NCBI RefSeq assembly: GCF_000980875.1
Contig: NZ_LAYO01000102.1
Location: 1 to 64,000 of the forward strand
DNA: 64,000 nt
Source of the DNA: Leucobacter sp. Ag1
Lineage (GTDB): Bacteria > Actinomycetota > Actinomycetes > Actinomycetales > Microbacteriaceae
Reading direction: 5' to 3'
The stretch's first letter is position 1. Every line of letters begins with the position of its first letter. Position numbers and translations under genes: made by a program. The notes beneath the pieces were generated by a model, which was given only the letters and a program-made list of their open reading frames with translations, had not been told where the DNA came from and searched no databases. Positions 8,671 to 17,253 of this stretch are shown here, piece by piece.

Positions 8671-9732
8671 ATGGCAGCAAACGATCGCGAAAAGGCCCTC
8701 GACGCGGCACTCGCGCAGATCGATCGTCAGTTCGGCAAGGGCGCGATCATGCGCATGGGCAGCCAGGAGCGCGCTCCGGTCGAGGTGATCCCGACCGGTT
8801 CGATCGCACTGGACGTCGCGCTCGGCATCGGCGGGCTCCCGCGCGGCCGCATCGTCGAGATCTACGGCCCGGAATCCTCGGGCAAGACCACGCTCACGCT
8901 GCACGCGATCGCGAATGCGCAGCGCGCCGGCGGTATCGCCGCGTTCATCGATGCCGAGCACGCACTCGACCCCGAGTACGCGCAGAAGCTCGGCGTCGAC
9001 ATCGATTCGCTGCTCGTCTCGCAGCCCGACACGGGTGAGCAGGCGCTCGAGATCGCCGACATGCTGATCCGTTCGGGGTCGGTCGACCTCATCGTCATCG
9101 ACTCGGTCGCGGCGCTCGTGCCGAAGGCCGAGATCGAGGGCGAGATGGGCGACAGCCACGTGGGTCTGCAGGCCCGACTCATGTCGCAGGCGCTCCGCAA
9201 GATGACGGGCGGCCTGAACCAGACCAAGACCACCGCGATCTTCATCAACCAGCTCCGCGAGAAGGTCGGCGTCTTCTTCGGCAGCCCCGAGACGACCTCG
9301 GGCGGCAAGGCGCTCAAGTTCTATGCGTCGGTCCGTCTCGACATCCGCCGCATCCAGACCCTCAAAGACGGCCAGGACGCGGTGGGCAACCGCACCCGAG
9401 TCAAGGTCGTCAAGAACAAGATGGCTCCCCCCTTCAAGCAGGCCGAGTTCGACATCCTCTACGGTGTCGGCATCTCCCGCGAGGGCTCGCTCATCGACTT
9501 CGGCGTCGAGCACGGTCTCGTCAAGAAGAGCGGCTCCTGGTACACCTACGACGGCGATCAGCTCGGGCAGGGCATGGAGAACGCGCGCCGCTTCCTGATC
9601 GAGCACGCGGACGTCGCCGCCGAGATCGAAGAGAAGATCCTGGTGAAGCTCGGCGTCAACGGGCGCACCGAGGCCGACGCGACCGCGGTCGAGGGCGGCG
9701 AAGCCGCGGACGACGTACGCATCGGGGCCTGA
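8671..9732 (+). CDS. recA: Recombinase RecA
   Basis: 353 residues. Forms ATP-dependent filaments on single-stranded DNA for strand exchange and stimulates LexA self-cleavage. Walker A GPESSGKT is at residues 66-73, the same position as in E. coli; Walker B is [10 protein letters not shown], and the L2 loop region includes [17 protein letters not shown]. No intein interrupts it. The start is the ATG at 8671, preceded by AGAAGGAG; the longer open frame upstream is untranslated leader. recX follows after 5 nt, so the two form a damage-inducible operon behind the SOS box at 8453. Confidence 0.98.
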   Translation: MAANDREKALDAALAQIDRQFGKGAIMRMGSQERAPVEVIPTGSIALDVALGIGGLPRGRIVEIYGPESSGKTTLTLHAIANAQRAGGIAAFIDAEHALDPEYAQKLGVDIDSLLVSQPDTGEQALEIADMLIRSGSVDLIVIDSVAALVPKAEIEGEMGDSHVGLQARLMSQALRKMTGGLNQTKTTAIFINQLREKVGVFFGSPETTSGGKALKFYASVRLDIRRIQTLKDGQDAVGNRTRVKVVKNKMAPPFKQAEFDILYGVGISREGSLIDFGVEHGLVKKSGSWYTYDGDQLGQGMENARRFLIEHADVAAEIEEKILVKLGVNGRTEADATAVEGGEAADDVRIGA

Positions 9733-9737
9733 GCATC

Positions 9738-10604
9738 ATGGCGGTTCGCTTTCTGCCGCCTCCCGAGGACCGGTCGGCGGCAACCGCCGCCGACCGGGGC
9801 GACCTCGCCGAGGTGATCGAGTTCCGTTCGCGGCTCGGCAGCGCCTCCGCGTCCGGCGGGCAGAGCGGGGCGACCGAAGCCGAGGCAGAGGCCGAAGCCG
9901 AAGTCGATCCTGAGGCGTCGCGCGAAGCGGCGGCCGCGGCTCCGAGCCCTCGGAGCAACGTTGTCGAGGCCGCGTTCGGGCGCAACACCGCCGGCTCGCG
10001 GCGGGGCGGCGGAACCGGTCGCGGCACCGCTTCCGAAACGGCCGACGTCGACGCGCGCGAGGCTTCCGAAGAGACCGACGACGGTCCGAGCCGCACGGCG
10101 AACGAGGACGCGGTGCGCCTCCTCGCTCGCCGGGCCCGGTCCAGCGGCGAACTGCGGGGCGAACTCATCGCGCTCGGACACGACCCGAACGAGGTCGACG
10201 ACGTGATCGACGAGTTCGTGCGGAGCCTCTACCTCGACGACCTGGGCCTGGCACGGGTCGTCACGGAGAAGCTGCGCGAGAGCAAGCGGGCGAGCCGGGC
10301 TCAGATCCGGCAGAAGCTGCGCGAGCGCAAGTTCGAGGACGAGGCGATCGAGACCGCGCTGGGCGAGCTCGACGACGACGAGGAGTTCGCGCTGCTGCGT
10401 CGTACCGCGCTCGAGCGCGCGCGGCGTCTCGGCGGCGTCGACCGGCAGACCGCCGAGCGTCGACTGCTCGGCTTCCTCGCACGGCGCGGGTGGTCGGGCG
10501 AGCCCGCCGTTCGTGCGGTGCGCGATGCGCTCGACGGCACCGGCGCCCGCTCCGCGGGATCCCGCCCCTCGGGCGGCCGCGGATCGAGCGTTCGCTTCGA
10601 ATAA
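9738..10604 (+). CDS. recX: Regulatory protein RecX, with long N-terminal extension
   Basis: 288 residues. RecX binds RecA filaments and limits their activity. The three-helix repeats typical of RecX occupy roughly residues 125-275 (ARRARSSGELRGEL, YLDDLGLARVV, SRAQIRQKLRERKF, RRLLGFLARRGWSG). Canonical RecX is about 150-190 residues; the extra 120 N-terminal residues are a low-complexity Ala/Glu/Gly/Arg segment of the kind common in actinobacterial RecX. Co-transcribed with recA (5-nt gap). The stop codon lies between two copies of an 18-bp repeat. Confidence 0.93.
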   Translation: MAVRFLPPPEDRSAATAADRGDLAEVIEFRSRLGSASASGGQSGATEAEAEAEAEVDPEASREAAAAAPSPRSNVVEAAFGRNTAGSRRGGGTGRGTASETADVDAREASEETDDGPSRTANEDAVRLLARRARSSGELRGELIALGHDPNEVDDVIDEFVRSLYLDDLGLARVVTEKLRESKRASRAQIRQKLRERKFEDEAIETALGELDDDEEFALLRRTALERARRLGGVDRQTAERRLLGFLARRGWSGEPAVRAVRDALDGTGARSAGSRPSGGRGSSVRFE

Positions 10605-10621
10605 TCGAGCGTTCGCTTCGA
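10583..10621 (+). repeat. 18-bp direct repeat across the recX stop codon
   Basis: ATCGAGCGTTCGCTTCGA occurs twice, at 10583-10600 and 10604-10621, start-to-start distance 21 bp, two helical turns. The first copy is the last codons of recX and the second is non-coding, 40-60 bp upstream of the miaB -10. Confidence 0.9.
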
Positions 10622-10663
10622 CGAGGCGGGCACGGGCGGTCCTTGCGCGCGCGACGTCCTCGG

Positions 10664-10669
10664 TAGACT
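10664..10669 (+). promoter_or_regulatory. -10 hexamer TAGACT of miaB (leaderless)
   Basis: TAGACT ends 6 nt before the miaB ATG at 10676; no Shine-Dalgarno is present. Confidence 0.65.
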
Positions 10670-10675
10670 CTGAGC

Positions 10676-12214
10676 ATGTCAACCGTCGTCTCCGAACCCA
10701 CTGAGATCGCACCGTCGCCCGCCGCAGTCCGGGCCGACGGCACCCCGCGCAGCTACGCGGTGCGCACCTTCGGATGCCAGATGAACGTGCACGATTCCGA
10801 GCGCCTCTCCGGCTCGCTCGAGTCCGCGGGCTACGTGCGCAGCGACAGCGATGACGCCGACGTGATCGTCATCAACACCTGCGCCGTGCGCGAGAACGCC
10901 GACAAGAAGCTCTACGGCACGCTCGGCGCCCTCGCCGGGGTCAAACGCGAACGCGACGGCGGCATGCAGATCGCCGTCGGCGGCTGCCTCGCGCAGAAGG
11001 ACCAGCACACCATCGTCGAGAAGGCCCCCTGGGTCGACGTCGTGTTCGGCACCCACAACATGGGATCCCTGCCCGCACTGCTTGAACGCGCCCGCCACAA
11101 CGACGAAGCGCAGATCGAGATCCTCGAAGCGCTCGAGACCTTCCCCTCCACGCTGCCGACCAAGCGCGACTCCGCATCGAGCGGCTGGGTCTCCATCTCC
11201 GTCGGCTGCAACAACACCTGCACCTTCTGCATCGTGCCGGCCCTCCGCGGCAAAGAGAAGGACCGGCGGCCCGGCGACATCCTCGCCGAGGTGCAGGCGC
11301 TCGTCGACGACGGCGCCATCGAGGTCACCCTGCTCGGCCAGAACGTCAACACCTACGGCGTCGAGTTCGGCGACCGGCAGGCGTTCGGCAAACTGCTCCG
11401 CGCCATGGGCGAGATCGACGGGCTCGAACGGGTGCGCTTCACGAGCCCGCACCCCGCCGCGTTCACCGACGACGTCATCGCGGCCATGGCCGAGACCCCG
11501 AACGTGATGCCGTCGCTGCACATGCCGCTCCAGTCGGGCAGCGACCGCGTGCTGAAAGCGATGCGCCGCTCCTACCGCAGCACCAAGTTCCTCGGGATCC
11601 TCGACCGCGTGCGCGAACAGATCCCCGACGCGGCGATCACCACCGACATCATCGTCGGCTTCCCCGGCGAGACCGAAGAGGACTTCGCCGAGACCCTGCG
11701 CGTCGTCGAAGCCTCGCGATTCTCCAGCGCCTTCACCTTCCAGTACTCGATCCGCCCCGGGACCCCCGCCGCCACCATGGAGGACCAGATCCCCAAGGCC
11801 GTCGTGCAGGAGCGCTACGAACGCCTCGTCGCGCTGCAGGAGCGTCTCTCCCTCGAGGAGAACGAAGCTCAGATCGGACGTCGCATCGACGTGCTCGTCT
11901 CCGTGGGCGAGGGCAAGAAGGACACCGCCACGCGGCGCCTGTCGGGCCGCGGCGAAGACAACCGCCTCGTGCACTTCGCTCTCCCGGAGGGCGCCGAGGA
12001 ACCCCGCCCGGGCGACGTCGTCACCGTGGGCGTGACCGCCGCCGCACCCCACTTCCTCATCGCCGACGACACCTCGGGCTACTCGGTGCGACGCACCCGC
12101 GCCGGTGACGCCTGGGACCGTCGCCAGGCCGAGAGCTGCGGCGTTCCCGCTCCGAGCTCCGCCGGCGCCGCCCGGCAGGTCGGCCTCGGCATCCCGACCA
12201 TCCGGACCGCGTGA
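10676..12214 (+). CDS. miaB: tRNA-2-methylthio-N6-isopentenyladenosine synthase MiaB
   Basis: Radical-SAM methylthiotransferase that adds the 2-methylthio group to i6A37 of tRNAs, acting after MiaA. Domain order: N-terminal methylthiotransferase domain ([12 protein letters not shown] opening; cysteines binding the auxiliary 4Fe-4S cluster), radical-SAM core with C178-x3-C182-x2-C185, then a TRAM domain near residues 390-465. A C-terminal extension of about 45 residues follows the TRAM domain, as is frequent in actinobacteria. Total length 512. The miaA start overlaps its stop by 4 nt, coupling the two steps of the same modification. Confidence 0.96.
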   Translation: MSTVVSEPTEIAPSPAAVRADGTPRSYAVRTFGCQMNVHDSERLSGSLESAGYVRSDSDDADVIVINTCAVRENADKKLYGTLGALAGVKRERDGGMQIAVGGCLAQKDQHTIVEKAPWVDVVFGTHNMGSLPALLERARHNDEAQIEILEALETFPSTLPTKRDSASSGWVSISVGCNNTCTFCIVPALRGKEKDRRPGDILAEVQALVDDGAIEVTLLGQNVNTYGVEFGDRQAFGKLLRAMGEIDGLERVRFTSPHPAAFTDDVIAAMAETPNVMPSLHMPLQSGSDRVLKAMRRSYRSTKFLGILDRVREQIPDAAITTDIIVGFPGETEEDFAETLRVVEASRFSSAFTFQYSIRPGTPAATMEDQIPKAVVQERYERLVALQERLSLEENEAQIGRRIDVLVSVGEGKKDTATRRLSGRGEDNRLVHFALPEGAEEPRPGDVVTVGVTAAAPHFLIADDTSGYSVRRTRAGDAWDRRQAESCGVPAPSSAGAARQVGLGIPTIRTA

Positions 12215-13152
12215 CCGACTCGCCCGCCCCGGAGCGTCCGCGGATCTGGGCCGTCGTCGGCGCGACCGGCACCGGCAAGACCGCCCTCTCGCTCGATCTC
12301 GCCGAACGGCTCGCCGCCGCCGGCACGTCCGCCGAGATCGTGAACGCCGACGCCATGCAGCTCTACCGCGGCATGGACATCGGCACGGCGAAGCTCCCCG
12401 AGGCCGAACGCCGGGGGATCCCGCATCACCTGTTCGACGCCGTCGACCCCCGCGAGGAGGCGACCGTCGCCTGGTACCAGCCGACGGTCCGGCGGACGAT
12501 CGAACAGGTGCTCGGGCGCGGCCATCACGCGATCCTCGTCGGCGGATCCGGGCTCTACGTCTCGAGCGCGATCTTCGACTTCCGCTTCCCGCCGAGGGAC
12601 GATGCGCTGCGGGCCGAGCTCGAAGCACGGCTCGACCGCGACGGAGTCGGTCCGCTGCTCGACGAACTGCGCGGGATCGCCCCCGAAGTGGCCGACGCCG
12701 TCGACGCCAGGAACCCGAGACGGGTCGTCCGCGCGCTCGAGGTCGCACGGCTCGGCGGCGACGCCCAGGTCGTGCTGCCGGACGCCCCGGAGCTCTGGCG
12801 ACCCGAGGCGGGCGACGGCACCCGGATCATCGGCGTGCACTGCGAACGCGCGGAGCTCGTCGAGCGGCTCGACCGTCGCGTGGAGCGGATGTGGGCGGAC
12901 GGCCTGCTCGACGAGGTCCGCGCGCTGATCCCGAGAGGGATCGAGCAGGGCAGGACCGCCGGCCGAGCGATCGGGTACGCCCAGGCGCTCGCGCAGATCG
13001 CGGGACGCACGAGCGAAGCCGAGGCGATCGCGGAGACCCAGGCGCTGACCCGCCGCTACGCGCGGCGCCAGGTCAGCTGGTTCAAGCGGTATCCGGGGAT
13101 CGAGTGGTTCGACCGGCCCGAGGTCGACCGGATCGCGGGGCAGGCGGGCTGA
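12211..13152 (+). CDS. miaA: tRNA dimethylallyltransferase MiaA
   Basis: Transfers an isopentenyl group from dimethylallyl diphosphate to A37 of tRNAs reading UNN codons, producing the MiaB substrate. 313 residues. P-loop GATGTGKT at residues 17-24, the conserved [15 protein letters not shown] segment, GGSGLYV, and a C-terminal [13 protein letters not shown] motif that contacts tRNA. Starts with GTG within GTGA, overlapping the miaB stop by 4 nt. A strong hairpin follows at 13170. Confidence 0.96.
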   Translation: MTDSPAPERPRIWAVVGATGTGKTALSLDLAERLAAAGTSAEIVNADAMQLYRGMDIGTAKLPEAERRGIPHHLFDAVDPREEATVAWYQPTVRRTIEQVLGRGHHAILVGGSGLYVSSAIFDFRFPPRDDALRAELEARLDRDGVGPLLDELRGIAPEVADAVDARNPRRVVRALEVARLGGDAQVVLPDAPELWRPEAGDGTRIIGVHCERAELVERLDRRVERMWADGLLDEVRALIPRGIEQGRTAGRAIGYAQALAQIAGRTSEAEAIAETQALTRRYARRQVSWFKRYPGIEWFDRPEVDRIAGQAG

Positions 13153-13169
13153 TCCCGGCATCCGCCGCG

Positions 13170-13200
13170 GCGTCGCGGCGTCGCGGCGACGCAGCGACGC
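13170..13200 (+). terminator. Nested hairpin terminator after miaA
   Basis: GCGTCGC at 13170-13176 pairs with GCGACGC at 13194-13200, and a second identical pair (13178-13184 with 13186-13192) lies inside, forming an almost continuous stem. The surrounding run of GCGTCGC-type repeats is otherwise non-coding. Confidence 0.55.
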
Positions 13201-13232
13201 AGCGGGCGTCGCAGCGCGGCCGGACCCGCTGC

Positions 13233-13238
13233 TATCGT
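13233..13238 (+). promoter_or_regulatory. -10 hexamer TATCGT of the GNAT gene (leaderless)
   Basis: TATCGT ends 6 nt before the ATG at 13245. Confidence 0.5.
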
Positions 13239-13244
13239 TCCCGC

Positions 13245-13676
13245 ATGGACGCGCGCATTCGAACCTTCGCCGAACCCGATACCGAAGCGGTCGTCGCGCT
13301 CTGGGAGACCTGCGAACTGACCCGTCCGTGGAACGACCCGCGCGCCGACATCGCCCGCAAGGCCACGGTGCAGCCCGAGCTGTTCCTCGTCGCCGAGCCG
13401 CACGCATCGGGCGGCATCATTGGGTCGGTCATGGCGGGCTATGACGGGCACCGCGGCTGGCTCTACTCCCTGGCGACGGATCCGGCTCACCGCGGGCAGG
13501 GGATCGCCCGCGCCCTGGTGGCGGAGGCCGAACGGCGGCTCGAGGCCATGGGATGCCCGAAGGTGCAGCTCATGGTGCGCGTCGGGAACGACCGGGTGCA
13601 CGGGCTCTACGACGCGCTCGGCTACGGGACCGACGACGTCCTTGTGCGCAGTCGGAGGCTGATCGCGGATTCCTGA
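13245..13676 (+). CDS. GNAT family N-acetyltransferase, YpeA-like
   Basis: 143-residue single-domain acetyltransferase using acetyl-CoA. The acetyl-CoA pyrophosphate loop RGQGIA follows the YSLATDPAHRG strand, and the end VRVGNDRVHGLYDALGYGTDD matches the conserved last strand-helix of the fold. The opening MDARIRTFAEPDTEAVVALWETCELTRPWNDP resembles E. coli YpeA, whose substrate is not established. Monocistronic, leaderless start. The stop lies inside a 14-bp tandem duplication. Confidence 0.85.
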   Translation: MDARIRTFAEPDTEAVVALWETCELTRPWNDPRADIARKATVQPELFLVAEPHASGGIIGSVMAGYDGHRGWLYSLATDPAHRGQGIARALVAEAERRLEAMGCPKVQLMVRVGNDRVHGLYDALGYGTDDVLVRSRRLIADS

Positions 13677-13686
13677 TCGCGGATTC
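13659..13686 (+). repeat. 14-bp tandem duplication spanning the GNAT stop codon
   Basis: CTGATCGCGGATTC is repeated head to tail at 13659-13672 and 13673-13686. The TGA stop (13674-13676) is in the second copy; without the duplication the frame would end differently. Confidence 0.85.
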
Positions 13687-13732
13687 CAGAGCCGAAGCCC
13701 GGCGCGCGGATCAAGGCCCGATCAGGGACCGA

Positions 13733-14236
13733 TCAGAGGTCGATCCCGAACCTGCGTGCATGCAGCGCGCGCACCTCGTCGGCGAGCTCGGGAGCGGGGC
13801 CGGCGACGGGCACACCGGGAGCGACGGATCGGATCGGCAGCAGCGCGATGGGGGCCTGCGGGATCCGCCACTCGGCCGACCAGGCGGCGTACTGCTCGGT
13901 GCTCGTCGCGTAGACGATCTTGCCCAGCCCGACCCAGGCGTGCGCGGCCGAGCACATGGCGCAGTGCTCGCCCGAGGTGTAGGTCACGCTCGCGGAACGC
14001 TCCTCGGGGGTGAGGTGCTCGGCGGCCCACCGGGCGATCTCGAACTCGGGGTGCCGGGTGGCGTCGCCGTGCTTCACCCGGTTCCGATCCTCGAATCGCA
14101 CGGTTCCCGCGGGATCGACGAGCAGCGAGCCGAAGGGCTCGTCGCCGTCCTCGAGCGCCTCGCGGGCGAGTTCCACGCAGCGTCGCAGGTGCACGAGATC
14201 TTCGGGCGTCAGCGCGTCCGGGACGGAGTCGGTCAT
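13733..14236 (-). CDS. Nucleoside deaminase (cytidine/deoxycytidylate deaminase fold)
   Basis: 167 residues with zinc-site motifs HPEFEIAR (H-x-E) and GEHCAMC (C-x2-C), which bind zinc and supply the proton-shuttling glutamate. The long form with EPFGSLLVD resembles guanine deaminase/TadA-type nucleoside deaminases rather than true TadA, which has PCxxC; here the residue before the first cysteine is His. Substrate is therefore uncertain (guanine, cytosine or nucleoside). Divergent from dapF with only 62 bp between start codons; its own -10 is at 14243-14248. Confidence 0.85.
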   Translation of the reverse strand: MTDSVPDALTPEDLVHLRRCVELAREALEDGDEPFGSLLVDPAGTVRFEDRNRVKHGDATRHPEFEIARWAAEHLTPEERSASVTYTSGEHCAMCSAAHAWVGLGKIVYATSTEQYAAWSAEWRIPQAPIALLPIRSVAPGVPVAGPAPELADEVRALHARRFGIDL

Positions 14237-14242
14237 GCCGTC

Positions 14243-14248
14243 ACGCTA
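14243..14248 (-). promoter_or_regulatory. -10 hexamer TAGCGT of the deaminase gene (leaderless)
   Basis: On the minus strand TAGCGT ends 6 nt before the ATG at 14236. Confidence 0.5.
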
Positions 14249-14286
14249 GCATCGCGCGCATCGATCCGGCACGCAGGAGCCAGCCC

Positions 14287-14292
14287 TAGACT
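14287..14292 (+). promoter_or_regulatory. -10 hexamer TAGACT of dapF (leaderless)
   Basis: TAGACT ends 6 nt before the dapF ATG at 14299; identical in sequence and spacing to the miaB and hisC promoters. Confidence 0.65.
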
Positions 14293-14298
14293 GGGATC

Positions 14299-15180
14299 AT
14301 GACGACCCTCGCGTTCACCAAGGGCCACGGCACGGGCAACGACTTCGTGCTCTTCACCGACCCCGAGGGGGAGTCGCCGCTCACCCCCGAGCAGATCGCC
14401 GCGATCTGCGACCGGCGCTTCGGCATCGGTGCCGACGGCGTGATCCGGGCGGTCCGATCCCGGGCGCTCCCCGAGGGGGCCGCGATCCTCGCCGAGGAGC
14501 CCGAGGCCGAGTGGTTCATGGACTACTGGAACGCCGACGGAACCCCCGCGGAGATGTGCGGCAACGGCATCCGGGTCTACGCCCACTACCTCATCACCGA
14601 GGGGCTCGTCGCCCCCGAGCGGCGCGATACGCTGCCGATCGGCACACGCGCGGGCGTGAAGGACGTGCTCGCCGGGGTCTCGGGCTACACGGTGGATCTC
14701 GGCCGTTGGCGGCTCGCGCCCGAGCGGCTCGTCGCGGCGAGCGGGCTCGACGTCGCACGGCCCGGCCTCGGCATCGATCTCGGGAACCCGCACGTCGTGG
14801 TCGCCCTCGCAAACGGCGGAGAGCTCGACGGGCTCGACCTCGCCAAGATCCCCGCGCTCGATCCGCTGCCCGAATCCGGGGCCAACGTCGAATTCGTCGT
14901 CCCCGAGGATCCGCTGCTCAAGAACGGTGTCGCGCACATCCGCATGCGCGTGCACGAGCGCGGTGTCGGCGAGACGCTGTCCTGCGGGACCGGGACCGCG
15001 GCCGCGGCGCTCGCGTTCCGCCACTGGGGCGGCGATGGGATGCCGAACCACTGGAGCGTGGAGGTACCGGGCGGACGGCTCGGCGTGCGCATGTTCCCGA
15101 CCGAGGAGGGCGAGCACGTCTCGCTCAGCGGGCCGGCCGAACTGGTCTATCGCGGCGAGATCGACCTCTCGACGCTCTGA
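14299..15180 (+). CDS. dapF: Diaminopimelate epimerase
   Basis: Interconverts LL- and meso-diaminopimelate for lysine and peptidoglycan synthesis. 293 residues, two pseudo-symmetric halves. The catalytic cysteines are visible: C87 in EMCGNGIR and C229 in SCGTGTA. Other family segments are [12 protein letters not shown] at the start and NPHVV in the middle. Downstream of miaA, as in many actinobacteria, though two small genes intervene. Leaderless ATG start. Ends before a perfect bidirectional hairpin. Confidence 0.97.
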   Translation: MTTLAFTKGHGTGNDFVLFTDPEGESPLTPEQIAAICDRRFGIGADGVIRAVRSRALPEGAAILAEEPEAEWFMDYWNADGTPAEMCGNGIRVYAHYLITEGLVAPERRDTLPIGTRAGVKDVLAGVSGYTVDLGRWRLAPERLVAASGLDVARPGLGIDLGNPHVVVALANGGELDGLDLAKIPALDPLPESGANVEFVVPEDPLLKNGVAHIRMRVHERGVGETLSCGTGTAAAALAFRHWGGDGMPNHWSVEVPGGRLGVRMFPTEEGEHVSLSGPAELVYRGEIDLSTL

Positions 15181-15226
15181 TAACCCGGGCGGGTCTCCGG
15201 CGCACCGGGCGACTCCCGGACCCCGG

Positions 15227-15274
15227 AACGCCGAAGGGCGGTCCACCCCGAGGGGCGGACCGCCCTTCGGCGTT
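15227..15274. terminator. Bidirectional hairpin terminator between dapF and the DUF4190 gene
   Basis: Perfect 18-bp stem (15227-15244 with 15257-15274) with a 12-nt loop, in the 107-bp gap between convergent genes. Confidence 0.7.
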
Positions 15275-15287
15275 CAGCGGAGTGCGA

Positions 15288-16205
15288 CTACTGGCAGGCC
15301 AGGTAGTCCTCCATCAGCGCCGAAGCGAGATCGCTCGACACGCTGCTGTAGTCCTTGAGCGAGTCCGCCGAGGGGTTCTCGAACAGGTTCGCGATCTTCT
15401 GGTAGAGATCCTTGTGCGCGCCGGTCGCGGCGTTCGCGAGCGCCTTGTAGTCGTCGATGGTGGTCTGGTCGGCCTTGCCCGTCGACGGGTCGATGGTCGG
15501 GGTGCCGGCCTGCACCTTGTCGAGGGCCGCGCAGAACTCGGCGGACTGCGAACCGCTCGACGCGGACTCGCTGGGGGTCGACTCGGTGGTCTCGGTGGGG
15601 GCGATGCTGGTCTGGCTGTCCTCGTACTGCTTCTGCGCCTCGGACGCCGCGGTACCGACGATGGCCGCACCGGTGACGAGGGTCACGATGAGGATGATCG
15701 TCGCGATGATGCCGCTGGCGACGCTGACGTAGCCGATGATCGTGCCGGCGAGCGCGAAACCGCGTCCGCGGCTGCCGTCGCGCTTGATCTGCTTCAGCGC
15801 GATGTGGCCGCAGATCACGCCGACGAGACCGACGAAGAACGAACCGATGAACGAGACCAGCGCGAGCGGGTTCATGGGCGTCTGGGGCGCGGGAACCTGG
15901 GCGCCGGGCTGCTGCTGGTACGGGGGCACCGGGGCGCCGGGGCCCTGCGGCGGAACCGGAGCGCCGGCGACCGGAGCGGGCTGCGGGGCGGGAGCCGCCG
16001 GCGGCACCGGTGCGCCCGCGACGGGAGCGGTCTGCGGGAACTGCACGGTCGGCTGCTCCGAGGCGACCGGGGGAACCGGCGGCACCGGGGGAACGGCGGG
16101 TGCGCTCGGCGCCGCCGGAGCGGGCGGCACGGGGGTCTGGGGCGCCTGGGGCTGGACGGGCGGCTGGTTCGGAGCCTGGTTCTCGGGCTGCTCGGGGGTC
16201 GTCAC
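15288..16205 (-). CDS. DUF4190 membrane protein with Pro-rich N-terminus
   Basis: 305 residues. Residues 1-110 are Pro/Ala/Gln-rich and cytosolic in style. Residues 111-185 match DUF4190: two membrane helices around LVSFIGSFFVGLVGVICGHIAL and a second after the basic loop KQIKRDGSRGRGFALAG. About 120 residues follow, predicted external, with a Ser/Thr-rich linker and a helical domain ending in two cysteine-bearing segments (EFCAAL and LACQ). Function unknown. The GTG at 16205 is preceded by GGAAGAG; an ATG 46 codons upstream lies in untranslated leader. Paralogue of the next gene; both lie on the same strand. Confidence 0.82.
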   Translation of the reverse strand: MTTPEQPENQAPNQPPVQPQAPQTPVPPAPAAPSAPAVPPVPPVPPVASEQPTVQFPQTAPVAGAPVPPAAPAPQPAPVAGAPVPPQGPGAPVPPYQQQPGAQVPAPQTPMNPLALVSFIGSFFVGLVGVICGHIALKQIKRDGSRGRGFALAGTIIGYVSVASGIIATIILIVTLVTGAAIVGTAASEAQKQYEDSQTSIAPTETTESTPSESASSGSQSAEFCAALDKVQAGTPTIDPSTGKADQTTIDDYKALANAATGAHKDLYQKIANLFENPSADSLKDYSSVSSDLASALMEDYLACQ

Positions 16206-16303
16206 GATGCGATCTCTTCCGGGTCTGAGGGGGCGCCCGACGGGCGCGGATTTCGTTGGCGGGGAGAAAGAGAACACACCGGTTCGGCCCTGTCCCCGCA
16301 ATG

Positions 16304-16309
16304 AGTGTA
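16304..16309 (-). promoter_or_regulatory. Likely -10 TACACT for the downstream DUF4190 gene
   Basis: TACACT on the minus strand, leaving a leader of about 90 nt before the GTG at 16205. The 238-bp gap between the two DUF4190 genes also holds a 14-bp perfect palindrome CATTCAATTGAATG (16390-16403) and is noticeably AT-richer than its surroundings. Confidence 0.4.
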
Positions 16310-16417
16310 TGCGGAGAATTCCACTTCGCGCAGCCGGGAGCAAAGCAAATCGAATATCGTGCGTGAAATGCGTCGCGAAGTAAGTTGCTCATTCAATTGA
16401 ATGGGCAAGGAAAGTCA

Positions 16418-16436
16418 CTCCGCGGAAAGCGCGGAG
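16418..16436 (-). terminator. Hairpin terminator after the upstream DUF4190 gene
   Basis: 7-bp stem CTCCGCG/CGCGGAG with a 5-nt loop just past the stop codon on the minus strand, followed by a T-rich stretch (GACTTTCCTTG). Confidence 0.55.
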
Positions 16437-16443
16437 CGGTGGA

Positions 16444-17145
16444 TCACCAGCAGTCGGCGCCGTCCTCCGTGAGCGCGTTGTCGGCGTCCGCCTGGAGCTG
16501 CTGCTTCTCGGCCGCGGTGAGCTTCGAGGTCCCGGACAGCATCGCGATGTAGTCGGTGTAGAGCTTCTGATGGGTCTCGGGCGCGATCTCGGCGACCTTC
16601 TTGACCGAGTCGATCAGCGTCTGCGGAGCCGGCTCGCCGATCACGTACGCGTCGACTTCGTCCCAGTAGGTGCTGAGCGCGTCGCACAGGGGCTGGTCCG
16701 CGGGGGTCGGGGTCACCGATTCCTCGCTGTACGGGACGGAGCCGCCCTCGTCTCGGAGGTGGGATTCGGCGTTGCCCGCAGCGACGCCGATCGCACCGAC
16801 CGCGAAGACGCCGAAGAGGATCAGGAACCCGACCGCGATCAGCTCGAACGCGAGCGTCACGTAGCCGATGATGGTGCCCGCCAGCGCGAATCCGTGCCCG
16901 CGTTCGCCGCTGCGCTTGATCTGCTTCAGCGCGATGTGGCCGCAGATGATGCCGACGAGGCCGATGAAGAACGAGCCGATGAACGAGACGAGCGAGAGCG
17001 CGTTGAGAGGCGCCTCGGGCTGCGGCTGGAACGGGGGCTGCGCGGGCCCGGGGTACGGGGGCTGCTGCTCGGAGAAGGGAGCGCTCGTCGTCGCATCCGG
17101 GAGCCCGGTCTGGCTGGGGTCCTGCGGCGGGAACAGGTTCGACAT
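16444..17145 (-). CDS. DUF4190 membrane protein, paralogue of the adjacent gene
   Basis: 233 residues. A shorter Pro-rich N-terminus (1-45), then DUF4190 at about 47-115 with LNALSLVSFIGSFFIGLVG and an almost identical basic loop (KQIKRSGERGHGFALAG), then an external helical domain with cysteines near QPLCDAL and at the penultimate residue. Same architecture as the neighbour at 15288-16205, so tandem duplication is likely. The ATG at 17145 is preceded by AAGGA. Function unknown. Confidence 0.82.
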   Translation of the reverse strand: MSNLFPPQDPSQTGLPDATTSAPFSEQQPPYPGPAQPPFQPQPEAPLNALSLVSFIGSFFIGLVGIICGHIALKQIKRSGERGHGFALAGTIIGYVTLAFELIAVGFLILFGVFAVGAIGVAAGNAESHLRDEGGSVPYSEESVTPTPADQPLCDALSTYWDEVDAYVIGEPAPQTLIDSVKKVAEIAPETHQKLYTDYIAMLSGTSKLTAAEKQQLQADADNALTEDGADCW

Positions 17146-17253
17146 CGTCTGTCCTTCGAGTTGCGGCCCCGGCGACTTCCGGGCGCTCGGGATCAGTCTA
17201 GGAGTGCGGGCGGTGCGGCGCTCTCAGGGAACGCGGAGTGGGGATTCCGCGGG

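Noticed and set aside
8671-9732. Possible intein in recA
   Set aside because: The frame is continuous, of normal 353-residue length, with all motifs at standard spacing.
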